Shown here piece after piece: positions 42,883-52,226 of a DNA stretch of 64,000 nucleotides. Below the pieces are notes generated by a model. The model saw only the letters and a list, made by a program, of their open reading frames with translations, was not told where the DNA came from and did not search any database. Position numbers and translations under genes: made by a program. The stretch is from assembly GCA_037892765.1 (NCBI GenBank), contig JBBKBW010000001.1; one strand, given 5' to 3'. This stretch comes from Clostridium_AQ sp900552125 (GTDB lineage Bacteria > Bacillota_I > Bacilli_A > Erysipelotrichales > Erysipelotrichaceae). The number at the start of each line of letters is the position of its first letter. Within the stretch, counting starts at the first letter, position 1.

Positions 42883-44697
42883 ATGAATAACAATCGAAAT
42901 CAAAAAATGTTCGCACCGAGAAACTATCAGGAAAAATCAAGAAACAGTTATAATAAAATAAAAACCGAACGTGGGGATACCCTAATTTATGCAATGGGTG
43001 GACTAGGCGAAATTGGTAAAAATATGTACTGCTTTGAACACGAGAATGAAATTTTAATTGTCGATGCTGGTGTTCGTTTCCCTGAAGAAAATCTTCTCGG
43101 AGTTGATTATGTTATACCAGATTATAATCATTTGGTAAAAAATAATCGTAAACGTAAAATTTTAGTTATTACACATGGTCATGAAGATCACATTGGAGGT
43201 ATCCCTTTCCTATTAAAGACTGTGGATATCGAAGCAATCTATGCGCCTGCATTTGCAGTTGCGCTGATTAATAAAAAATTAGAAGAAAGACGAATGCTGA
43301 ACAGCGTTAAAATCATTGAAATCAATGATCGCAGTTCCGTAAAGATGCAATATTTTACATGCGGATTTTTTAATACTACACATTCTATTCCTGATTCTTT
43401 AGGAATTCTTATTAATACCCCAAATGGAAGAATCGTTCATACCGGTGATTTTAAATTTGACTTAACTCCAGTAGGAACAAATTCAGATTATCAGGTTATG
43501 GCCTATATGGGGCAGATCGGTATTGATTTATTATTAAGTGATTCTACCAATTCAGGAGTTGAAGACTTCTCTATTTCAGAAAAGAAAGTGGCCGCAGAGA
43601 TTCTAGATACCATGAAGAAAACAAATGGCCGTTTAATTGTCGCAACATTTGCTTCTAATGTTTATCGTGTATCTCAGATTTTAGAAGCTGCTGTAGCTTG
43701 CGGAAGAAAAGTCATTATCTTTGGACGCAGTATGGAAAATGTTGTAACAATTGGTCGTAAAATGGGTAAAATAAAAGTTGGAGAACAGCATTTCTTAAGC
43801 CCTGATCAGCTTGCTTATACCCCTGCAAACAAAACATGTATTGTTTGTACAGGTAGTCAGGGAGAGCCTTTGGCTGCATTATCAAGAATTGCGAATGGAA
43901 CACATCGTTATATTCGTCTTATACCAGGCGATACAGTTGTATTCTCTTCTAGCCCGATTCCAGGAAATGGCCCAAGTGTTAATCAGGTAGTCAATAAACT
44001 ATTTAAGGCTGGAGCTAATGTTCTTACAAAATCCATCTTAAGCAACCTTCATACAACAGGACATGCTTCTCAAGAGGAACAGAAATTAATGCTGCAGCTG
44101 ATTAAGCCAAAATACTTCATGCCTGTACATGGTGAATATAAAATGCTGGTACAGCATAAAGAAACCGCAAAAGAAACTGGTATGAGAGATGACCATATCT
44201 TTACTTGTGCTAATGGAGATATTCTTGTATTACGTAATCATACTGTTTTCCAAAGCGGTGAACGTATTCAGGCTGATGATATTTATGTTGATGGAAATGA
44301 TATCAGTGGTGTATCTACTGCAGTATTAAAGGATCGTACGATCTTGGCTGATAATGGACTTGTTGCGGCAATTATCGCAATTGATTCAAAAGAAAACAAA
44401 GTCCTATGCAGACCAGTTATTGTATCCAGAGGATTCGTATTTATCAAAGATTCTCAAGGTTTATTAAAAGAAGCTGAACAGCTTGTGCATACTGCTCTGA
44501 ATGAAAAGATGAAAGAAAGAACTACATTCTCTGATTTAAAGAACTGTGTACGTTCTACTCTGGAACCATTCTTATACAATAAGACTCATCGTAATCCTAT
44601 TGTCATTCCAGTTATCATCAATTCGAAAGCTGCAATGCAGTCAATGTTAGCCGCAAGAAATACAAAACAGGTTCGTCGCCCTGTACGCAAAGCATAG
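42883..44697 (+). CDS. rnj: Ribonuclease J
   Basis: 604 residues from MNNNRNQKMFAPRNYQEKSR (ATG 42883, AAAGGAG upstream). Metallo-beta-lactamase/beta-CASP nuclease: GGLGEIGKNMY, THGHEDHIGGIPFLL, VHTGDFKFDLTPV, LLLSDSTNSG, VCTGSQGEPLAALSRIA and MPVHGEYKML. RNase J matures rRNA and degrades mRNA by 5' to 3' exo- and endonuclease action. The Bacillus-type paralogue split (J1 or J2) was not resolved. Confidence 0.95.
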   Translation: MNNNRNQKMFAPRNYQEKSRNSYNKIKTERGDTLIYAMGGLGEIGKNMYCFEHENEILIVDAGVRFPEENLLGVDYVIPDYNHLVKNNRKRKILVITHGHEDHIGGIPFLLKTVDIEAIYAPAFAVALINKKLEERRMLNSVKIIEINDRSSVKMQYFTCGFFNTTHSIPDSLGILINTPNGRIVHTGDFKFDLTPVGTNSDYQVMAYMGQIGIDLLLSDSTNSGVEDFSISEKKVAAEILDTMKKTNGRLIVATFASNVYRVSQILEAAVACGRKVIIFGRSMENVVTIGRKMGKIKVGEQHFLSPDQLAYTPANKTCIVCTGSQGEPLAALSRIANGTHRYIRLIPGDTVVFSSSPIPGNGPSVNQVVNKLFKAGANVLTKSILSNLHTTGHASQEEQKLMLQLIKPKYFMPVHGEYKMLVQHKETAKETGMRDDHIFTCANGDILVLRNHTVFQSGERIQADDIYVDGNDISGVSTAVLKDRTILADNGLVAAIIAIDSKENKVLCRPVIVSRGFVFIKDSQGLLKEAEQLVHTALNEKMKERTTFSDLKNCVRSTLEPFLYNKTHRNPIVIPVIINSKAAMQSMLAARNTKQVRRPVRKA

Positions 44698-44709
44698 AAA
44701 TGTAATAAC

Positions 44710-44735
44710 AGACAGCTTAAGGCTGTCTTTCTTTT
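44710..44735 (+). terminator. Terminator of the RNase J gene
   Basis: AGACAGC-TTAAG-GCTGTCT followed by TTCTTTT, 13 nt after the stop. Confidence 0.8.
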
Positions 44736-44795
44736 CCCCTACTAGAAATCTAATAATATTTATGATAAAATTAGAAAAAAATACGAGGTGTCGTC

Positions 44796-45674
44796 ATGGT
44801 AAGAAAATTACTTAAAATCGTTTCTGTTTTAATATGTATTGCATTGGTAATTGCAGGAATATTTTTTTATTCCATATATATATCTGTTGATCGTGTAAGC
44901 TTATCTTATGAAACCATATCTTCAAACAAAATACCAGAAAGCATGAATGATATCACAATCGCATTTATCAGTGATATCAAATATAATGAATTCATGGACA
45001 AAACAAGATTAAGCAATATGATTTCTAAATTAACTACAACAAGTCCAGATATCGTTATTTTTGGAGGAGACATGTTCTCTGAACCAGATAAAAATGTCCC
45101 TGATTCACAAATGAGTAAAGACATTACCACAATTTTAAAAAGCATTGAAGCTCCACTCGGTAAATTTGCAATATTAGGTGATCAGGATAATGTAAATGAA
45201 GATGTGAAGAAAATAGTTTCACAAATTCTTTATGATAGTGATTTTGAAGTTTTAAGTGACAGTGCCATTCGTTTACGTAATGAGAACAGTGACAGTATTT
45301 CCCTTATTGGATTGAATAATCTAATAAATGGAGATCCAAAACCTGAAAATGCAATGAAAAACGTAAATGAGAATGAATTTAACATTTTAGTAACCCATTG
45401 TCCTGATGCAGTATCTAAAAGCGGAATTAATCTTGAATATATCGATATAGCTCTAGCAGGACATTCCTTAGGCGGACAGATTTATCTTCCTGTTTTAGGT
45501 CCAATTTATACAGAAGAAGGTGCTACTACATATAACCGAGGTCAATATGATATCAATGGTTCTAAATTATATGTTTCTAATGGTTTAGGAACAAGTAAAA
45601 TTGATATGCGTTTAATGACTCCACCTCAAGTCTTAATATTCCGCCTTCAGCATACATCTAAAAGTGAATCATAA
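44796..45674 (+). CDS. Calcineurin-like phosphoesterase fold with altered metal ligands
   Basis: 292 residues. N-terminal membrane anchor LLKIVSVLICIALVIAGIFF, then a metallophosphoesterase domain of the YkuE type. The order of motifs is clear, but key residues differ. The first D-x-H reads D60-I-K62. GGD (90-92) is kept. GNHD reads GDQD (128-131). The next His is kept (VTHCPD, H201). GHxHGGQ reads GHSLGGQ (H223, L225). Three metal or catalytic positions are therefore changed, so it is probably inactive or has a new role. Extracellular orientation is likely. It is a single gene between two terminators. Confidence 0.82.
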   Translation: MVRKLLKIVSVLICIALVIAGIFFYSIYISVDRVSLSYETISSNKIPESMNDITIAFISDIKYNEFMDKTRLSNMISKLTTTSPDIVIFGGDMFSEPDKNVPDSQMSKDITTILKSIEAPLGKFAILGDQDNVNEDVKKIVSQILYDSDFEVLSDSAIRLRNENSDSISLIGLNNLINGDPKPENAMKNVNENEFNILVTHCPDAVSKSGINLEYIDIALAGHSLGGQIYLPVLGPIYTEEGATTYNRGQYDINGSKLYVSNGLGTSKIDMRLMTPPQVLIFRLQHTSKSES

Positions 45675-45680
45675 TAAAAG

Positions 45681-45726
45681 AAGCTGTAGAAACAACTTTA
45701 TAAAGTCATTTCTACAGCTCTTTTTT
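45681..45726. terminator. Bidirectional terminator between convergent genes
   Basis: Long imperfect hairpin: AAGCTGTAGAAA (45681) pairs with TTTCTACAGCT (45709-45719), with an inner stem ACTTTATAAAGT. Six T follow on the plus strand. It lies between the phosphoesterase-like gene and pheT. Confidence 0.8.
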
Positions 45727-48127
45727 ATGCACGTAATTGTGCATTTAATTCAGTTTTTAAAGTTTCTAAGATCTTATCATGAATCTGATTAATATCTTCA
45801 TCTTTTAAAGTTCTTTCATTTGACTGGAAGATAATACTTAAGGCAATAGATTTATAACCTTTTTCTACGTGTTCTCCTGTATATACATCAAATACTTCTA
45901 CATTCTGAATGATATTTTCTTTATTTAACTTACCATTCTTACGAATGCTATTGATGATATCAGAAACTTTAACATCTTCATTTACTACAAATGCTAAGTC
46001 ACGACTTACTGATGGATATTTACTAACTTCAGTAAATTTAACCTTGCTGGCTTTGTTTGATAATAATACTTCAAGATTAATTTCTAGTGCCACGGTAGTC
46101 GCAACATCATATTTCTGTTCCATTGCTGGGTGAATCTGTCCAACTATACCTAAAAGCTGTTTACCTAAGTACACTTCTGCACTGCGATATGGATGGAAAT
46201 GTGTTGTATCTAATGTGTTTTCTTTCCATACTACACGATTACCGCTAAATCCAATACTTTCTAATAAGGCATCTAATAAACCTTTCATCGTATAGAAATC
46301 TGCTTCTACACGATATTTCTGCCATCTGTTTTCCTGTAAAGCTCCACTAGCCGCAATCGTCAAGCGTTCTTCTACATGATTTTTACCATATACATTACTG
46401 ATTTCATATAAAGCTACATCTTTGATAGAACGTGCCTGGTTATAAGAAACACATTCAAGCAGGCTTGGCAAAATAGAACTACGGACATATTTACGATCTT
46501 CACTCATTGGTGCTGCTAATTCAATGATTTCTTTATCAGCCATCAAGGCATCTTCTATTTCTTTCTTTCCTACTAATGAATACGTAATAGCTTCATTATA
46601 GCCTAAAGAAGATAATGTATTTCTAAATCTTCTACGTAACTGCTGGCGTTTATTTAATTCACCTACTGTTGATGGCATCTTAGGCATTGTACTTGGCAGA
46701 CGATCATATCCTAAGATACGAATGATTTCTTCCGCAATATCGGCTTCAATTAATAAATCTGTACGATAGCTTGGAATTTTCACATGAATATCTTCTCCAT
46801 GTTTACTTGGTTCTAAATGTAAATTATCTAATACCTTACATACTTCCTCTTCATTAAAATCAGTACCAAGCAATGTATTGATACGGTCTAAATTCACATC
46901 AAATTCAACAGGTGTATAATTATTATCACCATACTGTTTTGTCTCTTCAATACCTGTCGCATCAGCATATTCCATCAATAATTGAACTGCACGATCCATA
47001 GCTTTAAATGTAGCCATTGGTTCAATACCTTTCTGATAACGAACGCTCGCATCTGTGCCAAGATTCAAACGACGGCTTGTATTACGAATAGATACATGAT
47101 TGAAAATAGCAGCTTCGATAATAATTCCTGTTGTAGTTTCTTCAATCTTAGAATCATCTCCACCCATGATTCCCGCAATACCGATTGGTTTTCCTTCTGT
47201 AGTGATTACTATATCATCTTCTTCTAAATGATATGTTTCTCCATCTAGGGCAATATAATCACAATTTAATTTATCTTTTACTGTGATTTCCTGTGCAGGA
47301 ATCGCATTAATATCATAGAAATGAAGAGGCTGTCCTGTTTCCAGCATAACAATATTACTAATATCCACTACGTTATTAATAGACTTCATCCCTGCAGCCA
47401 TTAATAATTCTTTCATCCATTTTGGTGATGGTTTGATTGTTACTGAATTAATTACTTTTCCTAAGAATAATGGACATTTCTCAGTTTCACTCTTTACGAT
47501 TAATTTACTTGTTTCTCCAATATTTGCAGCCCCTTCTACATAAGGGATCTTAACTTCTTTTTGTAAAATAGCTCCTGTTTCCAAAGCCATAGACCAGGCA
47601 GCCATACAGTCATTACGATTAGGTGTTAGTCCTACATCTAAAATTTCATCATCTAGACCTAAATATCCTAATGGATCCTGATTACCAACTGGTGCATCTG
47701 CATCAAGTACTTCAATTCCGTTTTTACTTTCTTCATTTAGTTGATGAGGATCAACGCCAAGCTCTAGTAAAGAACAGATCATACCGTTGGATTCCTGACC
47801 ACGGATAACTCCGGCTTTGATTTCTCCTCCAGGAAGTTTTGCGCCGACACGTGCTACGATAACATTCTGTCCTTCCGCAACATTAGGTGCACCGCAGACA
47901 ATCTGTTCTACACAATCCCCCAAATCCACTTTACATACATGTAAATGATCAGAATCCGGATGATCTACACAAGATATTACATGTCCTATAACTAGATTAC
48001 TTCCCTCACTCATTTTATCAATACCTTCTACCTCAAGTCCGGCAGAAGTAACTTTATCCGCAATTTCCTCAATCGTCATATCGGAAAGATCCATATACTG
48101 ACTTAGCCATTTTTTACTTATTCTCAT
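45725..48127 (-). CDS. pheT: Phenylalanyl-tRNA synthetase beta subunit
   Basis: 800 residues, full length. Domains in order: tRNA-binding OB domain (VIGHVISCVDHPDSDHLHVC), B3/B4 editing region, B5 domain (RINTLLGTDFNEEEVCKVLD), the catalytic-like core, and the C-terminal FDX-ACB anticodon-binding domain (FTEVSKYPSVSRDLAFVVNE). It forms the alpha2-beta2 enzyme with PheS. It starts 11 nt after pheS in the T-box-controlled operon. Confidence 0.97.
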   Translation of the reverse strand: MRISKKWLSQYMDLSDMTIEEIADKVTSAGLEVEGIDKMSEGSNLVIGHVISCVDHPDSDHLHVCKVDLGDCVEQIVCGAPNVAEGQNVIVARVGAKLPGGEIKAGVIRGQESNGMICSLLELGVDPHQLNEESKNGIEVLDADAPVGNQDPLGYLGLDDEILDVGLTPNRNDCMAAWSMALETGAILQKEVKIPYVEGAANIGETSKLIVKSETEKCPLFLGKVINSVTIKPSPKWMKELLMAAGMKSINNVVDISNIVMLETGQPLHFYDINAIPAQEITVKDKLNCDYIALDGETYHLEEDDIVITTEGKPIGIAGIMGGDDSKIEETTTGIIIEAAIFNHVSIRNTSRRLNLGTDASVRYQKGIEPMATFKAMDRAVQLLMEYADATGIEETKQYGDNNYTPVEFDVNLDRINTLLGTDFNEEEVCKVLDNLHLEPSKHGEDIHVKIPSYRTDLLIEADIAEEIIRILGYDRLPSTMPKMPSTVGELNKRQQLRRRFRNTLSSLGYNEAITYSLVGKKEIEDALMADKEIIELAAPMSEDRKYVRSSILPSLLECVSYNQARSIKDVALYEISNVYGKNHVEERLTIAASGALQENRWQKYRVEADFYTMKGLLDALLESIGFSGNRVVWKENTLDTTHFHPYRSAEVYLGKQLLGIVGQIHPAMEQKYDVATTVALEINLEVLLSNKASKVKFTEVSKYPSVSRDLAFVVNEDVKVSDIINSIRKNGKLNKENIIQNVEVFDVYTGEHVEKGYKSIALSIIFQSNERTLKDEDINQIHDKILETLKTELNAQLRA

Positions 48128-48138
48128 GTTATTCCCTC

Positions 48139-49179
48139 CTACTCAAAGCGATTGAACGTTTTCAAGAAACGAACGTCATTTGTATAGAAATTACGAATAT
48201 CAGTAATACCATATTTTAACATTGCGACACGTTCAATTCCGATACCAAACGCAAAACCGCTTAATTTTTTCGCATCAAAACCTGCCATTGTAAGTACATT
48301 TGGATGTACCATACCAGCTCCTAGAATTTCTATCCAGCCCGTTCCTTTACATACTGGACAGCCTTTTCCTCCACATACATGGCAGCTAACATCAACTTCT
48401 ACACTTGGTTCTGTAAATTGGAAATAACTAGGACGGAAACGAATTACTCGATCTTTCCCAAACATTCTCTGAGCTAAGAATTCTAATGTTCCCTTCAAAT
48501 CAGATAGTGTAATATTTTCTCCTACAACTAAACCTTCACACTGCATAAACTGATGAGAGTGTGTCGCATCATCATCATCACGACGATATACTTTACCAGG
48601 ACAGATTACTTTAATCAGTTCTTTTCCCTCTTTCGCAAACTTTTCTAATTGTCGAGTCTGAATTGCAGTAGTATGAGTACGCAATAGTTCTTCTGCATTA
48701 ATATAGAAGGTATCCTGCATATCTCTTGCTGGATGATCTTTTGGTATATTTGCACGCTCAAAGTTATATAGATCCATTTCAACTTCCGGACCTTCTTCTA
48801 CTGTATAGCCAAGTCCAATGAATAAATCTTCCATTTCCTGCTGTACTAACATCAATGGATGGGCATTTCCTAGATTTGGCTTTTGGCCAGGCAATGTAAT
48901 ATCAATCTTTTCTTTCTCAATACGATCATTCATCTCTTTGATTTCTAAGACCGCTTTCTGTTTTTCAATCGCATCTGCCAGTAAACTCTTTACTTCATTG
49001 ACTTTCTGACCAAATGCAGGACGTTCTTCCTTAGGAAGATCTTTCATTGATTTCATTACTTCCTGAATGGGTCCTTTTTTTCCTAGATACAATACGCGTA
49101 GCTGTTGTAATGAAGCTAAGTCTTCACATTGTTCGATTTTGGATAGACCTTCTTCTTTAATACTCGTAAGCTTTTCCAT
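48139..49179 (-). CDS. pheS: Phenylalanyl-tRNA synthetase alpha subunit
   Basis: 346 residues. N-terminal coiled coil, then class II motif 2 region (CPGKVYRRDDDDATHSHQFM) and motif 3 (GFAFGIGIERVAMLKYGI). A Cys4 element CHVCGGKGCPVC inside motif region is a known variation. Charges tRNA-Phe. Preceded by a Phe-specific T-box leader. Confidence 0.97.
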   Translation of the reverse strand: MEKLTSIKEEGLSKIEQCEDLASLQQLRVLYLGKKGPIQEVMKSMKDLPKEERPAFGQKVNEVKSLLADAIEKQKAVLEIKEMNDRIEKEKIDITLPGQKPNLGNAHPLMLVQQEMEDLFIGLGYTVEEGPEVEMDLYNFERANIPKDHPARDMQDTFYINAEELLRTHTTAIQTRQLEKFAKEGKELIKVICPGKVYRRDDDDATHSHQFMQCEGLVVGENITLSDLKGTLEFLAQRMFGKDRVIRFRPSYFQFTEPSVEVDVSCHVCGGKGCPVCKGTGWIEILGAGMVHPNVLTMAGFDAKKLSGFAFGIGIERVAMLKYGITDIRNFYTNDVRFLKTFNRFE

Positions 49180-49201
49180 ATTCTACTTCCTTTCTGCTTA
49201 T

Positions 49202-49421
49202 AAAAAAGTCACAAGACACAGGAACCCTTCCGGGCGGTACCATCCTGTTTCGTCTTGCGACACACTTACTTTCTATCATGGATAACCGTCATGGCACGGG
49301 GGAGGATTACTCCCACTCCCAGGTGAATTCATAAGGACCTATCAATAAGATGACTCTCAGTGCATCATCATCTCTCCCTGTTTTTCGGTTTCCAAATTAC
49401 TACTCCTGTTCATCGTTTTCT
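49202..49421 (-). promoter_or_regulatory. T-box riboswitch of pheST (Phe, UUC specifier)
   Basis: The minus-strand T-box element is AGGATGGTACCGCC (49246-49233). The competing terminator pairs GTCGCAAGAC-GAA-ACAGGA with TCCTGT-GT-CTTGTGAC and ends in six T (49262-49202). In stem I, TTC at 49327-49325 sits in GAATTCACC, followed by A as in most specifier loops, so it should read uncharged tRNA-Phe. Uncharged tRNA stabilises the antiterminator and switches pheST on. Confidence 0.9.
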
Positions 49422-49427
49422 TTTATT

Positions 49428-49456
49428 ATTATACAGAACTTATCCTTTGTTTACAA
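49428..49456 (-). promoter_or_regulatory. Promoter of the pheST T-box transcript
   Basis: Minus strand TTGTAA (49456-49451), 17-bp spacer, TATAAT (49433-49428). It lies only 21 nt beyond the stop of pilT. Confidence 0.8.
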
Positions 49457-49476
49457 GAGTGTTTTCACAAAGTTTT

Positions 49477-50526
49477 CTATCTCAGAAACTGTTTCAGCTC
49501 TTCTGTATCGTTACTATAATTACTTGCTTCTTCAAAAGTCACTACATTATTTTTTATTAGTCTAGCAAGAGCTAAGTTCAAAGACTGCATACCTTCACGC
49601 ATTCCTGTTTGTATGATCGTATTGATCTGATGTACCTTCTTTTCACGAATCAGATTATGAATCGCATCATTCACGATCATGATCTCTAATGCAGCAGTAC
49701 GCGAACACTGATCTTTAGTGACTAAAAGCTGCTGTCTAATTACCGCTTTCAGCACACCTGCAACCTGCATACGAACCTGATCCTGTCTATGAGCTGGAAA
49801 TACATCAATGATGCGATCAATTGTTTTCGCTGCTCCTGCAGTATGTAGTGAAGATAGAACCAAATGACCAGTTTCCGCAAGTGTTACTACCGCTGCAATG
49901 GTTTCATAATCACGCATTTCCCCCACTAAAATAACATCAGGATCCTCACGCAAAGCACTTCTTAATGCTGTATCAAAAGTATCTACGTCCTGTCCTATTT
50001 CACGCTGATGAATCAAAGCCTGTTTTTGTGCATAAACATATTCAATGGGATCTTCAATCGTCAATATATGACATTTACGATGCTCGTTAATATAGTCAAC
50101 CATTGCGGCTAGAGTTGTAGATTTTCCGCTTCCTGTAGGACCACTCACTATAATAAGTCCTCTAGGTTCCATTGTGAGCTTCTTTAATATTTCTGGCATT
50201 TGCAATTCATCTAAAGTCTGAATCGTATTATGAATAATTCGTATTGCGGCACATAACTTCCCCTGCTGACGATATATATTAACTCTTTGTCTCTTAGAAT
50301 CTAACGTATAAGTAAAATCTGTATCCTTTCCATTCTGAAAATCACTCATTAATCGTTTTGGAATCATTGCCATAATACATTCCTTTGTCATGTTTTCATC
50401 CATAAAGAATGGGCATTCCTGCAAAATACCATTTCTTCGTACCATAGCAGGCGATCCTTCATTTAAGTGAATATCACTACAGCCTGTTTCTCTTGCATAG
50501 GTTAAAATACTTTTTAATAGTTCCAT
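49477..50526 (-). CDS. pilT: Type IV pilus retraction ATPase PilT
   Basis: 349 residues, normal for PilT. Walker A SGPTGSGKSTTLAAM, Asp box, Walker B DVILVGEMRDYETIA, His box HLVLSSLHTAGAAKTIDR. The C-terminus lacks the strict AIRNLIRE helix but has AIHNLIREKKVHQINT, which is close to it. It should drive pilus retraction and twitching. Last gene of the pilus operon, 9 nt after pilB. Confidence 0.93.
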   Translation of the reverse strand: MELLKSILTYARETGCSDIHLNEGSPAMVRRNGILQECPFFMDENMTKECIMAMIPKRLMSDFQNGKDTDFTYTLDSKRQRVNIYRQQGKLCAAIRIIHNTIQTLDELQMPEILKKLTMEPRGLIIVSGPTGSGKSTTLAAMVDYINEHRKCHILTIEDPIEYVYAQKQALIHQREIGQDVDTFDTALRSALREDPDVILVGEMRDYETIAAVVTLAETGHLVLSSLHTAGAAKTIDRIIDVFPAHRQDQVRMQVAGVLKAVIRQQLLVTKDQCSRTAALEIMIVNDAIHNLIREKKVHQINTIIQTGMREGMQSLNLALARLIKNNVVTFEEASNYSNDTEELKQFLR

Positions 50527-50535
50527 AATTCTCTC

Positions 50536-52209
50536 CTATTCACTATATGTACATATTTTATATAATTCTTCTATGCTTGTGACTCCATTGATTACTAATT
50601 CTATTGTCTCTTCTTTTAAAGTTCTTAGCTTTTGTGTTTTCTTAATATATTGGTAAATATCATCGATATCCTGTTGTTTAGTTATCATTCTACGAATTTC
50701 CTTATCCATCATGATGATTTCATGAACTGCTGTTCTTCCTTTATATCCTGTGTGATTACAATGATTACAGCCAGCACCTCGATAAATATACTCAACATTA
50801 CTTCCTAATAATACTTTTTGTACCTCTGTCGTTTTTATGCGCTGTTTACATTGAGGACAAATTCGTTTAACTAAACGCTGGGACACACTACCTACTAAAG
50901 AGTTGGCAATCAGATAAGGTTCAACTCCCATATCCTGTAAACGAACAATAGAACCTATCGCATCATTGGTATGAAGTGTACTCAGTACCAGATGTCCTGT
51001 AATCGCAGCACGAACTGAGATAGAAGCAGTTTCCGCATCACGTGTTTCTCCTACAAGGATAATATCCGGATCCTGTCTCAGCAATGCTCGTAAACCTTTT
51101 TCAAATGTTAAGCCTGCAGTAGTATTAATCTGCATCTGATTAACACGCTCTAAATGTTTTTCAACCGGATCTTCAATAGTAGAAATATTCACCTGTTTTT
51201 TAGCTAAAGTTTCCAATATCATATATAAAGTCGTAGTTTTTCCGCTACCTGTAGGGCCGCTAATATAAATAATACCATGCGGTATCGTAAGCATTTGTTT
51301 CATCTTTTCATAATTATCATGATTCATACCATATTGATTTTCATTCACAATTGGCGTATTACTGTTTAAGAAACGAAGAACTGCCTTTTCTCCATATACT
51401 GTTGGAATTAAAGATACCCTTAGATTCATACGAATACCATCAATCGTTGTCATGAAGTGTCCATCCTGTGGCAATCGTTTTTCCGCAATATCCATATTAC
51501 TGATAATTTTAATTCGTACAATCAAGGAAGAATGCAGTTTCTTATCCAGCTGTACATAATCCACAATCATTCCATCTATACGCATACGTACCATAATTTT
51601 ATCTTCGAATGGTTCCAAATGAATATCACTCGCATTCGCATTATATCCTCGTGATAATAAACTATTAAACAGTTTGACAACAGGTGTTGCGTCTGTTTCT
51701 GAATTATATAACTCAGTATCTTCCAATTCAAACGAAACAACATTCTCATTCGCTACATGCGCTGCTTCTTTGGCCTTGATTTCCGCATAATAATACTCAA
51801 TCAAACGTTTAATAGAATCACTTTCGCTTAGACATACTGATATATTCATTCCTGTTACTAAGCGTACATCTTCTATCGCATAGAAATTTAAAGGGTCACT
51901 CGTTACAATTCTTAAACGACCACTTTCTTCCGACAATGCCATAAGATTATATTTCTTTGCTAACTCGATAGGAATCTTCGCAACACTATCGATATCAATT
52001 TTTTCTTCATTCAAATCAACCATTGGTTCACTTAATTTATCACTTAATGCCTTCAGCATCTGTGTTTCAGTAATAAAACCTAGTTCAATCAAATGTTGCC
52101 CTAATCGTTTGGAACGATCTTTTTTCTGCATTGCCAAAGCCATCTGTAATTGATTTTCATTGATATAGCCATATTCTTTTAGTACTTCTCCAATTGGTAT
52201 ATTTTTCAT
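50536..52209 (-). CDS. pilB: Type IV pilus assembly ATPase PilB
   Basis: 557 residues. N-terminal MshEN/GspE-N domain (GEVLKEYGYINENQLQMALA), then GspE ATPase: SDIHLEPFEDKIMVRMRIDG, Walker A SGPTGSGKTTTLYMIL, Walker B PDIILVGETRDAETASISV, His box HLVLSTLHTND. Zinc tetracysteine CPQCKQ ... CNHCNHTGYKGR. It powers pilin polymerisation with PilC. 17 nt after the minor pilin gene. Confidence 0.95.
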   Translation of the reverse strand: MKNIPIGEVLKEYGYINENQLQMALAMQKKDRSKRLGQHLIELGFITETQMLKALSDKLSEPMVDLNEEKIDIDSVAKIPIELAKKYNLMALSEESGRLRIVTSDPLNFYAIEDVRLVTGMNISVCLSESDSIKRLIEYYYAEIKAKEAAHVANENVVSFELEDTELYNSETDATPVVKLFNSLLSRGYNANASDIHLEPFEDKIMVRMRIDGMIVDYVQLDKKLHSSLIVRIKIISNMDIAEKRLPQDGHFMTTIDGIRMNLRVSLIPTVYGEKAVLRFLNSNTPIVNENQYGMNHDNYEKMKQMLTIPHGIIYISGPTGSGKTTTLYMILETLAKKQVNISTIEDPVEKHLERVNQMQINTTAGLTFEKGLRALLRQDPDIILVGETRDAETASISVRAAITGHLVLSTLHTNDAIGSIVRLQDMGVEPYLIANSLVGSVSQRLVKRICPQCKQRIKTTEVQKVLLGSNVEYIYRGAGCNHCNHTGYKGRTAVHEIIMMDKEIRRMITKQQDIDDIYQYIKKTQKLRTLKEETIELVINGVTSIEELYKICTYSE

Positions 52210-52226
52210 TTCATCACTCCCTATTT

